A stretch of 64,000 nt of DNA from Anagrus nilaparvatae. Its lineage: Eukaryota; Arthropoda; Insecta; Hymenoptera; Mymaridae. The translations under genes were made by a program, and so were the position numbers. This document shows positions 43,032 to 55,073 of the stretch, one piece after another. The stretch's first letter is position 1, and each line of letters starts with the position of its first letter. The stretch is from assembly GCA_022575985.1 (NCBI GenBank), contig JAKSXM010000231.1, positions 9,798,501 through 9,862,500 of the forward strand. Direction: 5' to 3'. Below the pieces are notes generated by a model. The model saw only the letters and a list, made by a program, of their open reading frames with translations. It was not told the origin of the DNA and did not search any database.

Positions 43032-44585
43032 GGGTTGTTCACTAAAAAAAAAGTGCGCCAAAAATGTTCTTCCTGAAGTATGTTGAAGTTTAGGTGACAA
43101 AATGATCCCATACCAATTTTCAGCTCATTTGAGCACGATTTAGAGGTCGCAAAAACCCAGGGTAGCTCTCAAGTGGTTGGCTAATACCGACAATTAGTGC
43201 GAACGACAAAAATTTTTTTCAAAATACGTTTTCTATGCTTCCTAAATGTTTTCGGTGTCGCTAAACTCGAAAATGAGGCCCTCAGAGTCCGAAAATACCT
43301 TAATCACCCTTAAACACCGAAAACACCCCTTTTATTACTAAAATTTTTTGGATTTTATAGCGAAAATCGTATATATTCGAAACATCTGGATTATAAATTA
43401 CAATTGATGACTTAAAAATGTTAAAAAAATACCGAAAACTCCTTCCATTCTACCAAAATACTACCACTTGGTCTCATTTTTTTCGTATAAGTTCTACCTT
43501 TCAAACGCCGTAAACCGCAATTTTTCATCACCGATTCTCTCGTCGCTATAGTTAGAAAATCAAATGTCCATTTTTTGCCAAAAATGTACAATTTTAAAAT
43601 TACTGTTAAAATTTTAATTTTTGATGAAAATGAGTCTTAAAGGTCTCAAAAATTTCAATTAAGCTCTAAGTTTTGAAAAAATTTTTAATCATTCAATTGT
43701 TTTTTAAATTTTTCAATTGTTTGTTTAGCAGATATGATAATTTAAAAAAAGAGTCTTAATTTAAGATTTTTTTTAAAAAAATCATATTTTATCACTATAT
43801 TTGTCGAGTCATATCTCGAAAAGGTATAAAGCAAAATGGACGATTAAAAAATTTTTTGAAACTTGAGACTAGTACAAAATGTTGGAGACCTATAAGACTT
43901 ATTTTCTTCAAATAGTACAATTTTAGCAGCAATTTTAAATTTGGTCATTTTTGGCAAAAAATGGACATTTGATTTACTAACTATAGCGATGAGAAAATCG
44001 GTGATGAAAAATTGCGGTTTACGGCGTTTGAAAGGTAGAACTTATACGAAAAAAATGAGACCAAACGGTAGTATTTTGGTAGAATTGCAATATGACAGCG
44101 TTATTTGGAAAATTGCCTAAAAACCTTATCTTATAACATTGTTATAGAATTGAGCCCTGCGTTTCTTGGCCAAGAAGGCGCGTTGGAATAAACGGAAGGA
44201 GTTTTCGGTATTTTTTCAACATTTTTAAGTGATCAATTGTAATTTATAATCCAGATGTTTCGAATATATACGATTTTCGCTATAAAATCCAAAAATTTTT
44301 GGTAATAAAAGGGGTGTTTTCGGTGTTTAAGGGTGATTAAGGTATTTTCGGACTCTAAGGAACTCATTTTCGAGTTTAGCGACACCTAAAATATATTAGG
44401 AAGCATAGAAAACGTATTTTGAAAAAAATTTTTGTCGTTCGCACTAATTGTCGGTATTAGCCAACCGCTTGAGCTATCCTGGGTTTGTGCGACCCCTAAA
44501 TCGTTCTCAATCATTTTGTCAACTAAACTTCAATATACTTCAGGAAGAACATTTTTGGCGCCCTTTTTTTTTTAGTGACTAACCC
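43032..44585. mobile_element. Foldback element F (1.55 kb), TA duplication
   Basis: The left end GGGTTGTTCACTAAAAAAAA and right end TTTTTTTTTAGTGACTAACCC are inverted, with TA outside both. Long arms match with few changes (ATGTTCTTCCTGAAGTATGT against ACTTCAGGAAGAACAT; ATGTCCATTTTTTGCCAAAA against its inverse). The left arm lacks a ~110-bp block present in the right arm (44100-44210). Carries TTCGGTGTCGCTAAACTCGA, a variant of the shared foldback motif, and the core shared with M, L and H. Confidence 0.9.
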
Positions 44586-44707
44586 TAATATATATATACA
44601 AGATATTTTTAACAAGTTAAAAAGAATTATCTTATGTAAATAGGTTTATATGTAAATAGGTTTGAGTAACAAATAGACAAATTTATGAATCATTGTAATT
44701 TCCTAAA

Positions 44708-46299
44708 GGGTAATTCCATGGATAAATAGCACAAAATGGAACGCGAGGTCGGAGAATTAAAAACTTTTATTTTTATTCGAAAAAACTACTTAAAATTAGA
44801 TGATTCACCAAATCTGAAGGTTTTTTATGGATTTTTAAGAGAGTTATGCTGTTCTAAAGTTTTTTGGTAAAATTGCTCTCCTCAGCCACCATTTTTGAAA
44901 GTTCCGTAAAAAAGCTCCGGAAAACGTTAAAAAATAAAAAAAAAAAAGGTTTTCGATGTAAAATTTGATGAGGAATTCGAATTTTCAGTCAGATTTTCCC
45001 CATTCTGTGCCCATTCGTGGGAAAATTCAAATTTCTGCCCCAAATTTTACAACTTTAAGTGAAAATAGCCGAAAGGCTTCCCACTGAAAAAAAAATTTTT
45101 TCTTCTGAAATTTTTCCAAAAGTTCATATATATCATAGAAAAAATTTTCCTGAGGGTAATTTTTGATATAAGAGAGTAATACTGATTTTAGTGAATTTTT
45201 CAATTTTCTCTATTTCGACTTGTTAGTTATTTTGCTGATTTCCCGCTTATTCACGTGACCAAATGAAAATCTGACAAAAAAATTGAATTCTGCAGGAAAT
45301 TTTACAAAGGTATAGTAATTTTGGTAGCCTTAGAATGATACATCTCATTTTGACAAAAGAAATAAAATTGATTTTAAAAATATAGAAAAAATGAAAGTTG
45401 AAAAATGTGATTTTATTGATTTTTGTGTACTTTTTTAATGATTTATAGACATTTCGAGGAAAAATAAACTCTAAACTTAAAAAAAAATTTAATTTTCATT
45501 ATTAGTAAAACTAATTTTTGTTTCCCCAAAAGAAATACTTTTATTTTTAGATTTTTCATGATTTTTAGGCTAATAATGTAAAAAAATCAAGAAAATCCCA
45601 TTTTAAAAATATTCATTTTTATTAAATTTTTATAATCAATTTTAATTATTTTGTCAAATTGAGATGTATCATTCGAAGGCTACCAAAATTACTATAACTT
45701 TGTAAAATTTCCTGCAGAATTCAATTTTTTTGTCAGATTTTCATTTGGTCACGTGACTAAGCGGGAAATCAGCAAAATAACTAACAAGTCGAAATTGAGA
45801 AAATTGAAAAATTCACTAAAATCAGTATTACTCTCTTATATCAAAAATTACCCTCAGGAAAATTTTTTCTATGATATATATGAACTTTTGGAAAAATTTC
45901 AGAAGAAAAAATTTTTTTTTCAGTGGGAAGCCTTTCGGCTATTTTCACTTAAAGTTGTAAAATTTGGGGCAGAAATTTGAATTTTCCCACGAATGGGCAC
46001 AGAATGGGGAAAATCTGACTGAAAATTCGAATTCCTCATCAAATTTTACATCGAAAACCTTTTTTTTTTTTATTTTTTAACGTTTTCCGGAGCTTTTTTA
46101 CGGAACTTTCAAAAATGGTGGCTGAGGAGAGCAATTTTACCAAAAAACTTTAGAACAGCATAACTCTCTTAAAAATCCATAAAAAACCTTCAGATTTGGT
46201 GAATCATCTAATTTTAAGTAGTTTTTTCGAATAAAAATAAAAGTTTTTAATTCTCCGACCTCGCGTTCCATTTTGTGCTATTTATCCATGGAATTACCC
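44708..46299. mobile_element. Foldback element G (1.59 kb) with near-perfect ~650-bp arms
   Basis: GGGTAATTCCATGGATAAAT at the left is inverted at the right (ATTTATCCATGGAATTACCC). The arms are almost identical for ~650 bp, through CGCGAGGTCGGAGAATTAAA and CCACCATTTTTGAAAG, and meet at ~45410-45600. No simple duplication outside the ends. The ORF 45753-45980 is an arm translation. The arm identity implies a young element or ongoing gene conversion. Confidence 0.9.
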
Positions 46300-46780
46300 A
46301 ATACGCACGTTATTAGGTGATTAATTACTGTATAAACGATATTAGCATTCCTAACTCCTGTCCAAATGTCTTCAATAATTCTAAAAATGTATTAAAAAAA
46401 TGATAATTTTATTTTCTGTTGCATGCATTCTGAAAAAGTCTACAGCTTAATAGAAAAAAGAAATTTACAATTTTAAATAATATTTAACTGTTGATATTTT
46501 CAATTCAATGTAAAAAGGATATAAGATTTATAATATTTATACTAATTTATTAAAAATTTTAAATATCTTTTATTATTATTATTGTACACTTTAAATATTT
46601 TTTTTTTAAAGTTATTAAACGAATTTACTGGACTTGCCCTTTAAAAATATATTTAAATAAAATTTATAAGTTTTTAATTCTTTTTTGAAATTGAAATTAC
46701 TAAATTTGCTTGGGGTACAGTTAACAGGGCTCGAATAGACACAAACTATCCAAATTAAATAGAACATGTAAAATTGATAA
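46300..46780. other. AT-rich DNA, nothing recognised
   Basis: No ORF or repeat boundary supported. Confidence 0.5.
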
Positions 46781-46789
46781 AGGTAAATG

Positions 46790-47110
46790 TTTATAATACC
46801 CGAAATTCTTTCTCATCAATCATAGGGCGTTTGCGGGCCTTCGAAAGTACCGCAGGTTTCTTGGACCACCCAGCTGTTCAAAGTACAACTGGGAGACTTT
46901 ACCGATGCCAAGTGCCAGATTCCTACTGTTTTCCTTCGTTTTCTGCACCAAACCACGGCTTCTTTTTCAGGTATAACTTCGGTTTTGGACGCGCAGCCTA
47001 GGCAACTTTCCCCTGCCCGCAGGTATGGGGAGCTCTCTACGATAGAAGACTCTCCTCTTTCTTCATCAACAGGCCATTACATACTCTTTTACTTTGTTCC
47101 AATTTTCAGG
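46790..47110 (-). repeat. GC-richer fragment, possibly LINE-derived
   Basis: Markedly higher GC than its flanks. TTCTTGGACCACCCAGCTGT resembles, on the opposite strand, CAACTGGGTGGTCTTGGAAA at 28023-28047 next to the LINE junction. AGGTATAACTTCGGTTTTGG weakly resembles 23973-23993. The 75-codon plus ORF (46774-47001) has no recognised domain. Treated as an old retroelement piece with low certainty. Confidence 0.3.
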
Positions 47111-47177
47111 ACTCCGTACACTATGAAAAATATAGAGTATTGCCAAGCTATGCGAAATTGACGCAATCTAAGCGTCC

Positions 47178-47385
47178 CGATCAGAATCAACCTCGGCATG
47201 TGGCGCGGCGTTAGCTAGGCATTTGCTAGTTCTAGGTAGAACTAGGTAGAATCTAGATCAGAATCATCAGAATCAACCTCGGCATGTGGCGCGGCGTTAG
47301 CTAGATTCTACCTAGTTCTACCTAGAACTAGCAAATGCCTAGCTAACGCCGCGCCACATGCCGAGGTTGATTCTGATCGGGGTGA
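47178..47385. repeat. GC-rich compound palindrome
   Basis: AACCTCGGCATGTGGCGCGG plus CGTTAGCTAG occurs at 47190, again directly at 47275, and inverted at 47335-47372 (CTAGCTAACGCCGCGCCACA). GCATTTGCTAGTTCTAGG / CCTAGAACTAGCAAATGC make a second inner stem. Nearly error-free, so recent. Confidence 0.85.
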
Positions 47386-47389
47386 AGGT

Positions 47390-48500
47390 AAATATGGTGA
47401 AGCGAATATTTATTTGAATCAACTTTTTAAGTGACTTGACGGGAGATTACGTGTTTCAATTGAAAGCAAGCTTCTTTCAGCAAAATATTAACTTGACACA
47501 AAAAATGTAATTGTGCTAATTTAAGCTAATTCGTATTTGTTATATGCAAATATAATATTGAAATAAATTCTACTGTATCTTGAAATAACCTTATTTATCT
47601 TCCTAAAGATTATCTTATACATAAAAAAAAAATATATTCCAGGCCCATCACAAAAAAAAACATAATGATTTCCCATATTGTTTACCATTTATTTATTTTA
47701 AATAATTTATTTTACAATTTTTTCATATTTTTTCTCGAAAAACAAATGTACAAATGTACATTTTACTTAACATTTTTTCAAACAAATAAAATTTATCATT
47801 ATAGCTTTAATAAATGAAGGGGAAGGGTTATATTCACTTATGTATTGCAAATTTATTTTAAATAGGTATATCGATAATCGATTCCTAACTTTTTTACACA
47901 AAACAGGCTTTCGATATTTTCAATAATATTACACATTTTTTTTATTTGAACGATATTTTTTTTTTTATTATTTGTCATAATTACATTGTTTATACTATAT
48001 TTCACAACAATTGAAAAAATATTTACTAAATTTTCACATAAAAACACAATTTTAAGTATTTATATACTTATGTATCACTTTGATTACAACACCATAAACT
48101 TGCAATAAACACTTCGATTTTTATAAAAAATACGTAGAAACTCTTCAAAATTAGAAAAAAATCATTATTTTAATATTAAAAATGTATAAAAATTATATTC
48201 TAACATATATTTTATAAAATTAATGTCTTTTTTACTTTTAAATCACAAATAAATAAAGAGGTAAATAATCGCGTGTAATTATAATAAAGCCTCGCGCCAA
48301 CTGAAATAGGTTATGGACACGACGGGTTGCTTACATGCGGCGTCTATTTTGTTTCCTTAAATTTTAAAAACATTATATCAACTATATTATCTTTCATTAA
48401 TTAAAATTAAAAAGCAAATTTTAATAAATAAATGTTTAAAATACATGATTATACAAGTGTGTAGTTCATCTGTTGTTTACTATATTTTATTCTTATTATA
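47390..48500. other. AT-rich DNA, nothing recognised
   Basis: No gene. The minus ORF 47853-48047 is lysine/asparagine/isoleucine-rich without motif. Confidence 0.5.
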
Positions 48501-48501
48501 C

Positions 48502-48625
48502 ACGGTGATTCCGAGCGGGACGTATTGTTTGCTTTTTGACGGCCAATAGCAGGCACAAATCCAAGTATCGACAAATAACGTCGCCGCTTTGAAAAACAAC
48601 AACACGTCCCGCTCGGAATCACCGA
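48502..48625. mobile_element. MITE (~124 bp), TIR GGTGATTCCGAGCGGGACGT
   Basis: GGTGATTCCGAGCGGGACGT at the left and ACGTCCCGCTCGGAATCACC at the right are perfect inverted repeats. The centre is CpG-rich relative to the flanks. No coding sequence. Confidence 0.9.
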
Positions 48626-49569
48626 GTAGGTATTTTATGACAAGAAAAAAGAAGTGAAGAGGGAGTTAAGAAATAGGTATAGGTAGTTATACCTATATAA
48701 GAATTTTATTAAAACGCGCACGATTTTAACTTAGTTTTAGCGATTTTTAAATTATCGAAAATTAATTCGATCAAAATGTTACTATTATCAAAAATAGAAT
48801 TTGCATTATCGAAATTACCTTACCTTGCACACTTGTAATAAATGTAAATTATTAATTATCCATCAATATATTTGATATTTTTTTAATTAGCAAAATAAAA
48901 TATAGGGTTTCCCTAAACAAATGCAACAACATTTCACACCAACCATTAATTTTTAAAAATATTTTTCAATAAATAAAGATACAGCTAGGTATAAGAAAGT
49001 GACTTCTGATCTAAAACCGGCTCCTATACGGTATAATAAATTATAATATAATTAACAATAAACTTAAAGTTCATTCTGACTAACTTCAAGAGTACGTAAT
49101 TTTTTAGTGTTTCTTTAGTAACATTTTAAAAATATTTAAAACAAAAAAGATAAACCCATAGCTATACTCTCTATACTCAATAAAGGATAAAAAATGGTAA
49201 TATTTTTTTTCATTAAAATTCTCATGATATTCTTTTGCTTTTTAGTATGCTATTATTTTAAATATTTATGCATGGTTAAAATTTTTTTAACGAAATTTAA
49301 TATGATTTATAGGATATATCCTCTCTTTTGTCTATCTGTCCGAAATTTTTTTTGACATATACTACAACCATTATTTTATAAATAATACGATACTTGTTAA
49401 ATATTGGTTTTATAAATAAAAAATGTAGAGACGAAAAAAATTGTTTATGAGTATAAATAATAAATAAACTTTCAGGTTGCTCCACTTAAATTACTAAAAA
49501 TTTTAAGCATTTCCCTCAGAATTTCCGTACTGGACAAAATTCGTTGCAAAAATCTCTTGCAAAAAATAT
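48626..49569. other. AT-rich DNA, nothing recognised
   Basis: No supported feature. The minus ORF 49297-49485 lacks motifs. Confidence 0.5.
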
Positions 49570-50256
49570 CAGACCAAAAGAATTTTGGAGCTATTTTGAT
49601 CGATTAAAATGAATTTTATACATAAAAAATTCTTTTGGCGAAATATTATTCAGGAAAAGAATTTTTTAATTATATAAATCTTTTACGTAAAAATTCTAAA
49701 AAAATTCTAAACAAAAATATTCTTACAAATTTTGGTTCTAAATAATAACTAATTTAGATATTTGCATATTTTATATTATTCGAAAGATTTCCATCCACGC
49801 CTAATGCTAAAATTTCTTGAAATTACGATATTTATCTAAAAACATTTAAATTTGAATATTATGCACAACAAATATTTATTTGTAATGATTTTTTTTGGCA
49901 GGTCTATTATGCACTGAAACTGCAAAAAATTTATATTTTTTATTAAAATAAATTTTATTTGAGGTTAATTACTATTTTTTTTAAAGCGTGGATTGAGTCA
50001 AATTAAACCTTATCGGCTAAATCCACGTTTAAGCAAAAGAGGTTGAGCGTACGTAGATTGAGAGCTTTCCAAATTTAGTAAAAATATTTATGGTTAAAAT
50101 ATTACTTAAAAAGAATTATATAATTAAAAAATTCTTTTCCTGAATAATATTTCGTCAAAAGAATTTTTTATGTAAGAAATTCGTTTTAAACGACCGAAAT
50201 AGCGAGGAAATAGCTCCAAAATTCTTTTTTGGCTAAGAAAAAATTCTTTTGGTCTG
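49570..50256. mobile_element. Foldback element J (TIR CAGACCAAAAGAATTTT)
   Basis: The left arm CAGACCAAAAGAATTTTGGA ... ATTCTTTTGGCGAAATATTA ... TTAATTATATAA is inverted at 50105-50256, where the outer end has an extra ~20-bp repeat of AAAATTCTTTT. The centre of ~430 bp is not palindromic and includes GGTTGAGCGTACGTAGATTG. Confidence 0.8.
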
Positions 50257-50397
50257 GGAGTGTACTCATAAATGATCTAGTTTAATAAAAATCCTGCTCC
50301 TTTTTTAATTAAAATATTTAAAGTGCTTCAGAATCACTGATATATTGAAGGAAGAATATAAAGATGTATAGAATATATAATCACAATATATAAACTT

Positions 50398-50510
50398 CAC
50401 ATTTGTCAAATGTGTATATCGCAGTCGTCTTCTTGAATTTCGACACTACATAAAAGGCTAGGCTGTTTATGAAGTAACGATGCCGGATTAGTCATTCTAC
50501 ATTTTAGATC
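50398..50510 (+). repeat. Dispersed repeat W, copy 1
   Basis: ATCGCAGTCGTCTTCTTGAA, then AAAAGGCTAGGCTGTTTATG, then AGTAACGATGCCGGATTAG. Also at 59935-60040 and, reversed, at 61808-61895. Confidence 0.8.
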
Positions 50511-50734
50511 AAAATTACCATAAAAAAACGAAAGTACTAATTAATTATTATTTAATGAATGCTTGAAGATAATGCTTTTCTAGGCATGCCATAATAAACA
50601 AAATTAATTTTAATTAAAATATAAAAAAATTGAATTTGAAAAAACGCAGAGGTTTAGCGGAAAATTTTCCAAATTGACAATTCAAATTTTTGATAATTAA
50701 TCTTAACCGCTTATTGTCATTCAAATTTTGCTGA

Positions 50735-51600
50735 AAAGGCAAGTTTTTGGGCTTAGAAACACAAGGTTCAATGTTACGACAATGTTATAAACTAGAGTTT
50801 TCAAGCAATTTTCCAAATAACGCTATCATTTTGCAATTCAACTAAAATACATTAGTTGGTATCATTTTTTTTGTACAAGTGTCAGCATTTAATTCCCGTA
50901 AACTTCAAACTTTGATCACGAATTCTCTCATCATAATAGCCAATAAACCAAATGCCTATTTTTGTCCCAAAATGACCAATTTTTAAATTGCTACTTAAAT
51001 TGTAAGTTTTGATAAAAATGAGTTTTATAGATCCTGAAAATTTTGCCGATTTCCAGGTTTCCAAAAATTTCTTACTTGTTCTTTTATTTTTGAATCTTTC
51101 CAAGATATACCTCTACAAAGATATTGATGAAAAAGTTGTCTTTTTTTAATAACCCTTAGATTGAAGATTGAGACTGTGACTTTAAATTTTCATATGTTGT
51201 AAACAAATAATAGTAAATAGACGAATTTTTGAAAACTAAGAGCTTCTACAAAATTTTTGAGACCCATTAAACTCATTTTCATCAAAAATTACAATTTTGG
51301 CATCAATTTAAAAATTGGTCATTAGGGGCTGAAAATGACCATTCAGTTAATTGTCTATAGCGATGAAAGAATTAGCAATGAGAGAATCAGCAATGAAAAA
51401 TCACGGCTTTTGAGGATTAAAAGGTAATCCTAAAAAAATCAAAAAATGAGACCAATCGGTAGTATTTTGGGTAAAATGCAAAATTGTCTATAAGAACCCT
51501 ATTTTATTACGTTGTCGAAAGATCGACACTTGCGTTTCTAGACCCAGAAGGCGCATTGGAATAAACAAAGGGAAACATGAGTGTTTTTACAACGTATATT
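50735..51600. mobile_element. Foldback-core element L (diverged arms)
   Basis: The left arm has CCAATAAACCAAATGCCTAT, CAAAATGACCAATTTTTAAA and GATAAAAATGAGTTTTATAG. The right arm has ACTCATTTTCATCAAAAATT, TTTAAAAATTGGTCATT and GTCTATAGCGATGAAAGAAT, then GCGTTTCTAGACCCAGAAGG. Same core as F, H and M, with more divergence. Outer termini were not identified. Confidence 0.65.
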
Positions 51601-51660
51601 GAAGACATCCATAACTATAGATTGTAATTTGGCGACACAAACGTTCTGGTCTCTCACAAG

Positions 51661-53000
51661 GGGTTGTGAGTTTCATTTTTTTTAATTAAACAAATTTATT
51701 GTAATTCAATTAAATTAAAAATTTAATATATTATTAGAATTTAATCGCACCAAATTCTATAATAACTACTTTTCCGCCAAACAGGAATAATAACAAAATA
51801 AACGATATTAATTGACTATATCATTTATATTGTCTGAAGAAAAAAAGAAAAAAAAAATAATTTGGCGTCCTTTTATGTTAGGACCCGTGGAGAAAAAGTA
51901 GTTGTTATCTTTTTCAAAATATTTAAATATTTAATTATATTTTTTTATTGCTCTAATTTCTTTTTTATTAAAAAAAAAAAATAAAGATGTTTATTGGTAA
52001 TCAAATGATTCTACTGATAATCCTGATCAAACAGAAATTTTAATTGTTGAAATCGGTTTACTCATGTGATTTTTGGATGTATAAAAGAGAATTTATTTCC
52101 TCAAAATTTGAAATAAAATTTTAGAAAATCTTTTTCTACTGTCTTATTTCATAATTTTGTATATGTAAAAAGGGGAGTCTGTAGAATGCGCACAATAGTA
52201 GAAAAATAATAAGGGATTATTCTAGCAACTTAACTATATACGTGGACCCAAAAATAATTAAACACTTTAATCTACACTGTCCCCACCACTCTGGATTCCC
52301 CTCCGATCTCCCGCAGCTTTGAACGTATAAATTTTTTTAATTAATTAAATTTAAAATATAAATTTTTTTATAAATTTTTTATAAATTTTTTTAATTAATT
52401 AATTAAATTTTTAATTATATCAAAAATAGAGGTGTCAGCTCCAATACACTAAATAGCAGGGTAAATGTTTTTTACGGTAAACAAGTTTTCCATAAGAAAG
52501 CTTATTTCGTGAATCAAGAAAAAATTAATTGTAGCGAAATATATAACATTTCCAAGTCATAAACTTTCATTTTCACTTATATTTTGGCACACGGGGCCTA
52601 ACTTCGTGATCCACAAGAAACAAGCCTCCCGTAGAGAACCTGCTTACCGTGTTTTGGCGCTGATTAGACACTCTATTTTTGATAAAACTAAAAATATATT
52701 TTGCAGGGATGAGGGTTGGACCCCGTCCTTGCAACAGATATTTAAGTATTAAAAACGTAACCTATCTAACACGGTGCCGGCTGATTAGGCCCAACACCCT
52801 TAAAACTCAAGAAACGTTAACCAGTAACGATCAAGGGTGGTAAATGTTTTTGCTGTTGAACTTAAGAAGGATATTATTAATGATTGAGACTGAATATATA
52901 CGCAGTTATTTAGACAAAACAAAGATTTATTTATTTATATAACAGTCATTTATTTATAAATCACAAGCTATGATTTTATTAAATTAATAGATTTTTTAAC
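51661..53000. other. Non-coding DNA with a few GC-richer patches
   Basis: 52250-52320, 52585-52660 and 52710-52850 are GC-richer (ACGGGGCCTAACTTCGTGAT, CACGGTGCCGGCTGATTAGG) but contain no frame or repeat I recognise. Confidence 0.4.
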
Positions 53001-53085
53001 GGCTTCTAATTCGGAGTTCTCGATCTGCTCCGGCATGCTCTTGAGACAATTTTTAATAGTAATTTTGGAAAATAAAACTTTCAAA
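53001..53085 (-). pseudogene. Possible short coding scrap
   Basis: Minus strand reads KNCLKSMPEQIENSELEAVK and then a stop. The LKSMPEQI words are loosely like the C-terminal end of Tc1-type transposases. Too short to assign. Confidence 0.15.
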
Positions 53086-53639
53086 TCGATTTAAGGTACA
53101 TCTTTTATATTTGGTCAGATTTGATTAAAAATATGCCTATATATAGATTAAATTATTCGTACAATTATTTAAGTATCAAAATTTCTACCTTCTCGCACGG
53201 AAGTTTAATCAGAAAAGTACTTCTACATTAAACATACAGAAAAAATACAAATAATAACAATTTTTTTGATTAGTAACGTTTTTAAAAGGGACATAGCGGG
53301 CAGAAAAGACTCTGGAATGATATTATACAGGGTAGTCAGCTACTTCAAAAATGAGAAAAATTGCGATACTTTTTTTTGAACAACCACTTAGTTAATATCA
53401 ATTAAAATATATAAATTAAAAAAAGAATTACAAATTATTTTCGCGTAAAATAAATTATATATCATTAATTATATCTATTGATTTTCAAATTATCGTTAAA
53501 TAATGTATATATATAGTTATAATTTCTATTATATACCAAACTTACCGCATGTGGTAAATTATTTACTTGCGTTTATAGTAATATATTGAATGCAATAATT
53601 ATTATAAAACTCAATTCATATAAATTTCCATTACAGATG

Positions 53640-54190
53640 TATATATATGGGTAGTTCCAGTGGTCACCAATTGAACTCAAATTTCAGATTATAGTTGGGG
53701 AGTCATAATAAAGTCACTCAGCCAAAATTTTAGCCCTTTAGCATTTCATGGGGCCGAAATATGGCCGTTCAAAGGTCCAAAAACAGCCGGATTTAGCCCA
53801 TTTTTTAAATTAAGCCATTGCCTTGAATTTCCTCCAAATATCATTTTATTGGTCGCATTTTAACCGGTAAAGGGTCTACTCTTTTCCGAAAAAAAATTTT
53901 AGCCCATCCTATACCATCAATTTTTTTTGGCATTACGTATTATGAATTTTACTAATAACCCTGATTTTAAAAATAATGCTGTAGCTTAAGATCAACTCCA
54001 AAATACTTTCGATTGGTTGCATTTTTTTTTTCTATTCAAGACCTTTCAAATACAACCCTGAAATTTAAAATCATCGGTGGATTTGAACTGGAGATATTTT
54101 AGAGGCGGCTGTTTTGGAAAAATACGTTTTTTTGGAACTTTTCACCACCTGGAATTTTTTTCTAGGTACTTTAAAATGCTTGAAACATTC
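53640..54190 (+). repeat. Single-arm relative of the foldback core
   Basis: AACTCCAAAATACTTTCGAT, ATTCAAGACCTTTCAAATAC and AAAATCATCGGTGGATTTGA follow the same order as the left arms of F and H. The upstream part (CCAGTGGTCACCAATTGAAC; GGGGCCGAAATATGGCCG) has no partner in this window. Confidence 0.45.
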
Positions 54191-55071
54191 AGGAAAATAA
54201 ATTCAATATATGTACTACAAGTTTAATAAAAAATTTATATATTTTGAGATAACGCCAGGCAGACAACACGAAATATTTCTGCTTTCTCGTAGAAATGCAC
54301 AAATACTCTGATATCCATAAAAAACCAGTCACCCAATTGCAAAGACTTGCCAACTCTTGCATCAGATACAAATATGGCTTGAGGAGACATGAACATTGAA
54401 CATATCACCCTGTACAGGAGAAAATTGCATTGGATGACTAATTAAGCTTGCACTGATTATTTTAATATTAGATTTTAATATTATTTAAATATTAGACTCA
54501 AAATGTCATAAATAAAAAAATCTCATAAGACATAAACGTAGAATTTATTTTATAACATTTGTAGCAGTATTGAAAATTTTACGTATTTATTTACAATTGA
54601 AAATTTTATGTATTTGGACATTGAAAAACATAAATATACAAAAAAAAAAATTGATAAAATAAGATAATAAGCATTGTGCCGTAACAATAAAAAAATATAC
54701 AGTTCCTGTGAAAAGCACCCTAATACATAATAAAATACTTCATATTTCAAATTTTTATGTATGCGAAATACTCATCTGAAAATATAATGCAAATTTTTTA
54801 GAGTAGGTATACGATATATTTTTTACTAACAATAAATTTAAAAAAATTTTGTTTATAAAATATATAATGCATATGTAATTTAAAATATTGAATTTTATAT
54901 GGATCGTCAACAATAACAGGCTAAATTCAATTTTTTTGCATCAACCAATTTCAATTAACTTTTTTTTTTATATTAAATTTTCATGAATTTATTATTGTAT
55001 TTACCAATATTGAAAATTTACGTATTTGGAAATTTAAATTATTTTATAAATATATAGCAGTACATATACAC
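54191..55071. other. AT-rich DNA, nothing recognised
   Basis: Minus ORFs at 54189-54371 and 54550-54750 lack motifs. TGTATTTGGA/TACGTATTTGGA words recur at ~54580, 54610 and 55020, suggesting a minor repeat. Confidence 0.45.
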
Positions 55072-55073
55072 TA

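Noticed and set aside
53001..53085. Tc1-type transposase C-terminus
   Set aside because: Only a few loosely matching residues; no further domain upstream.
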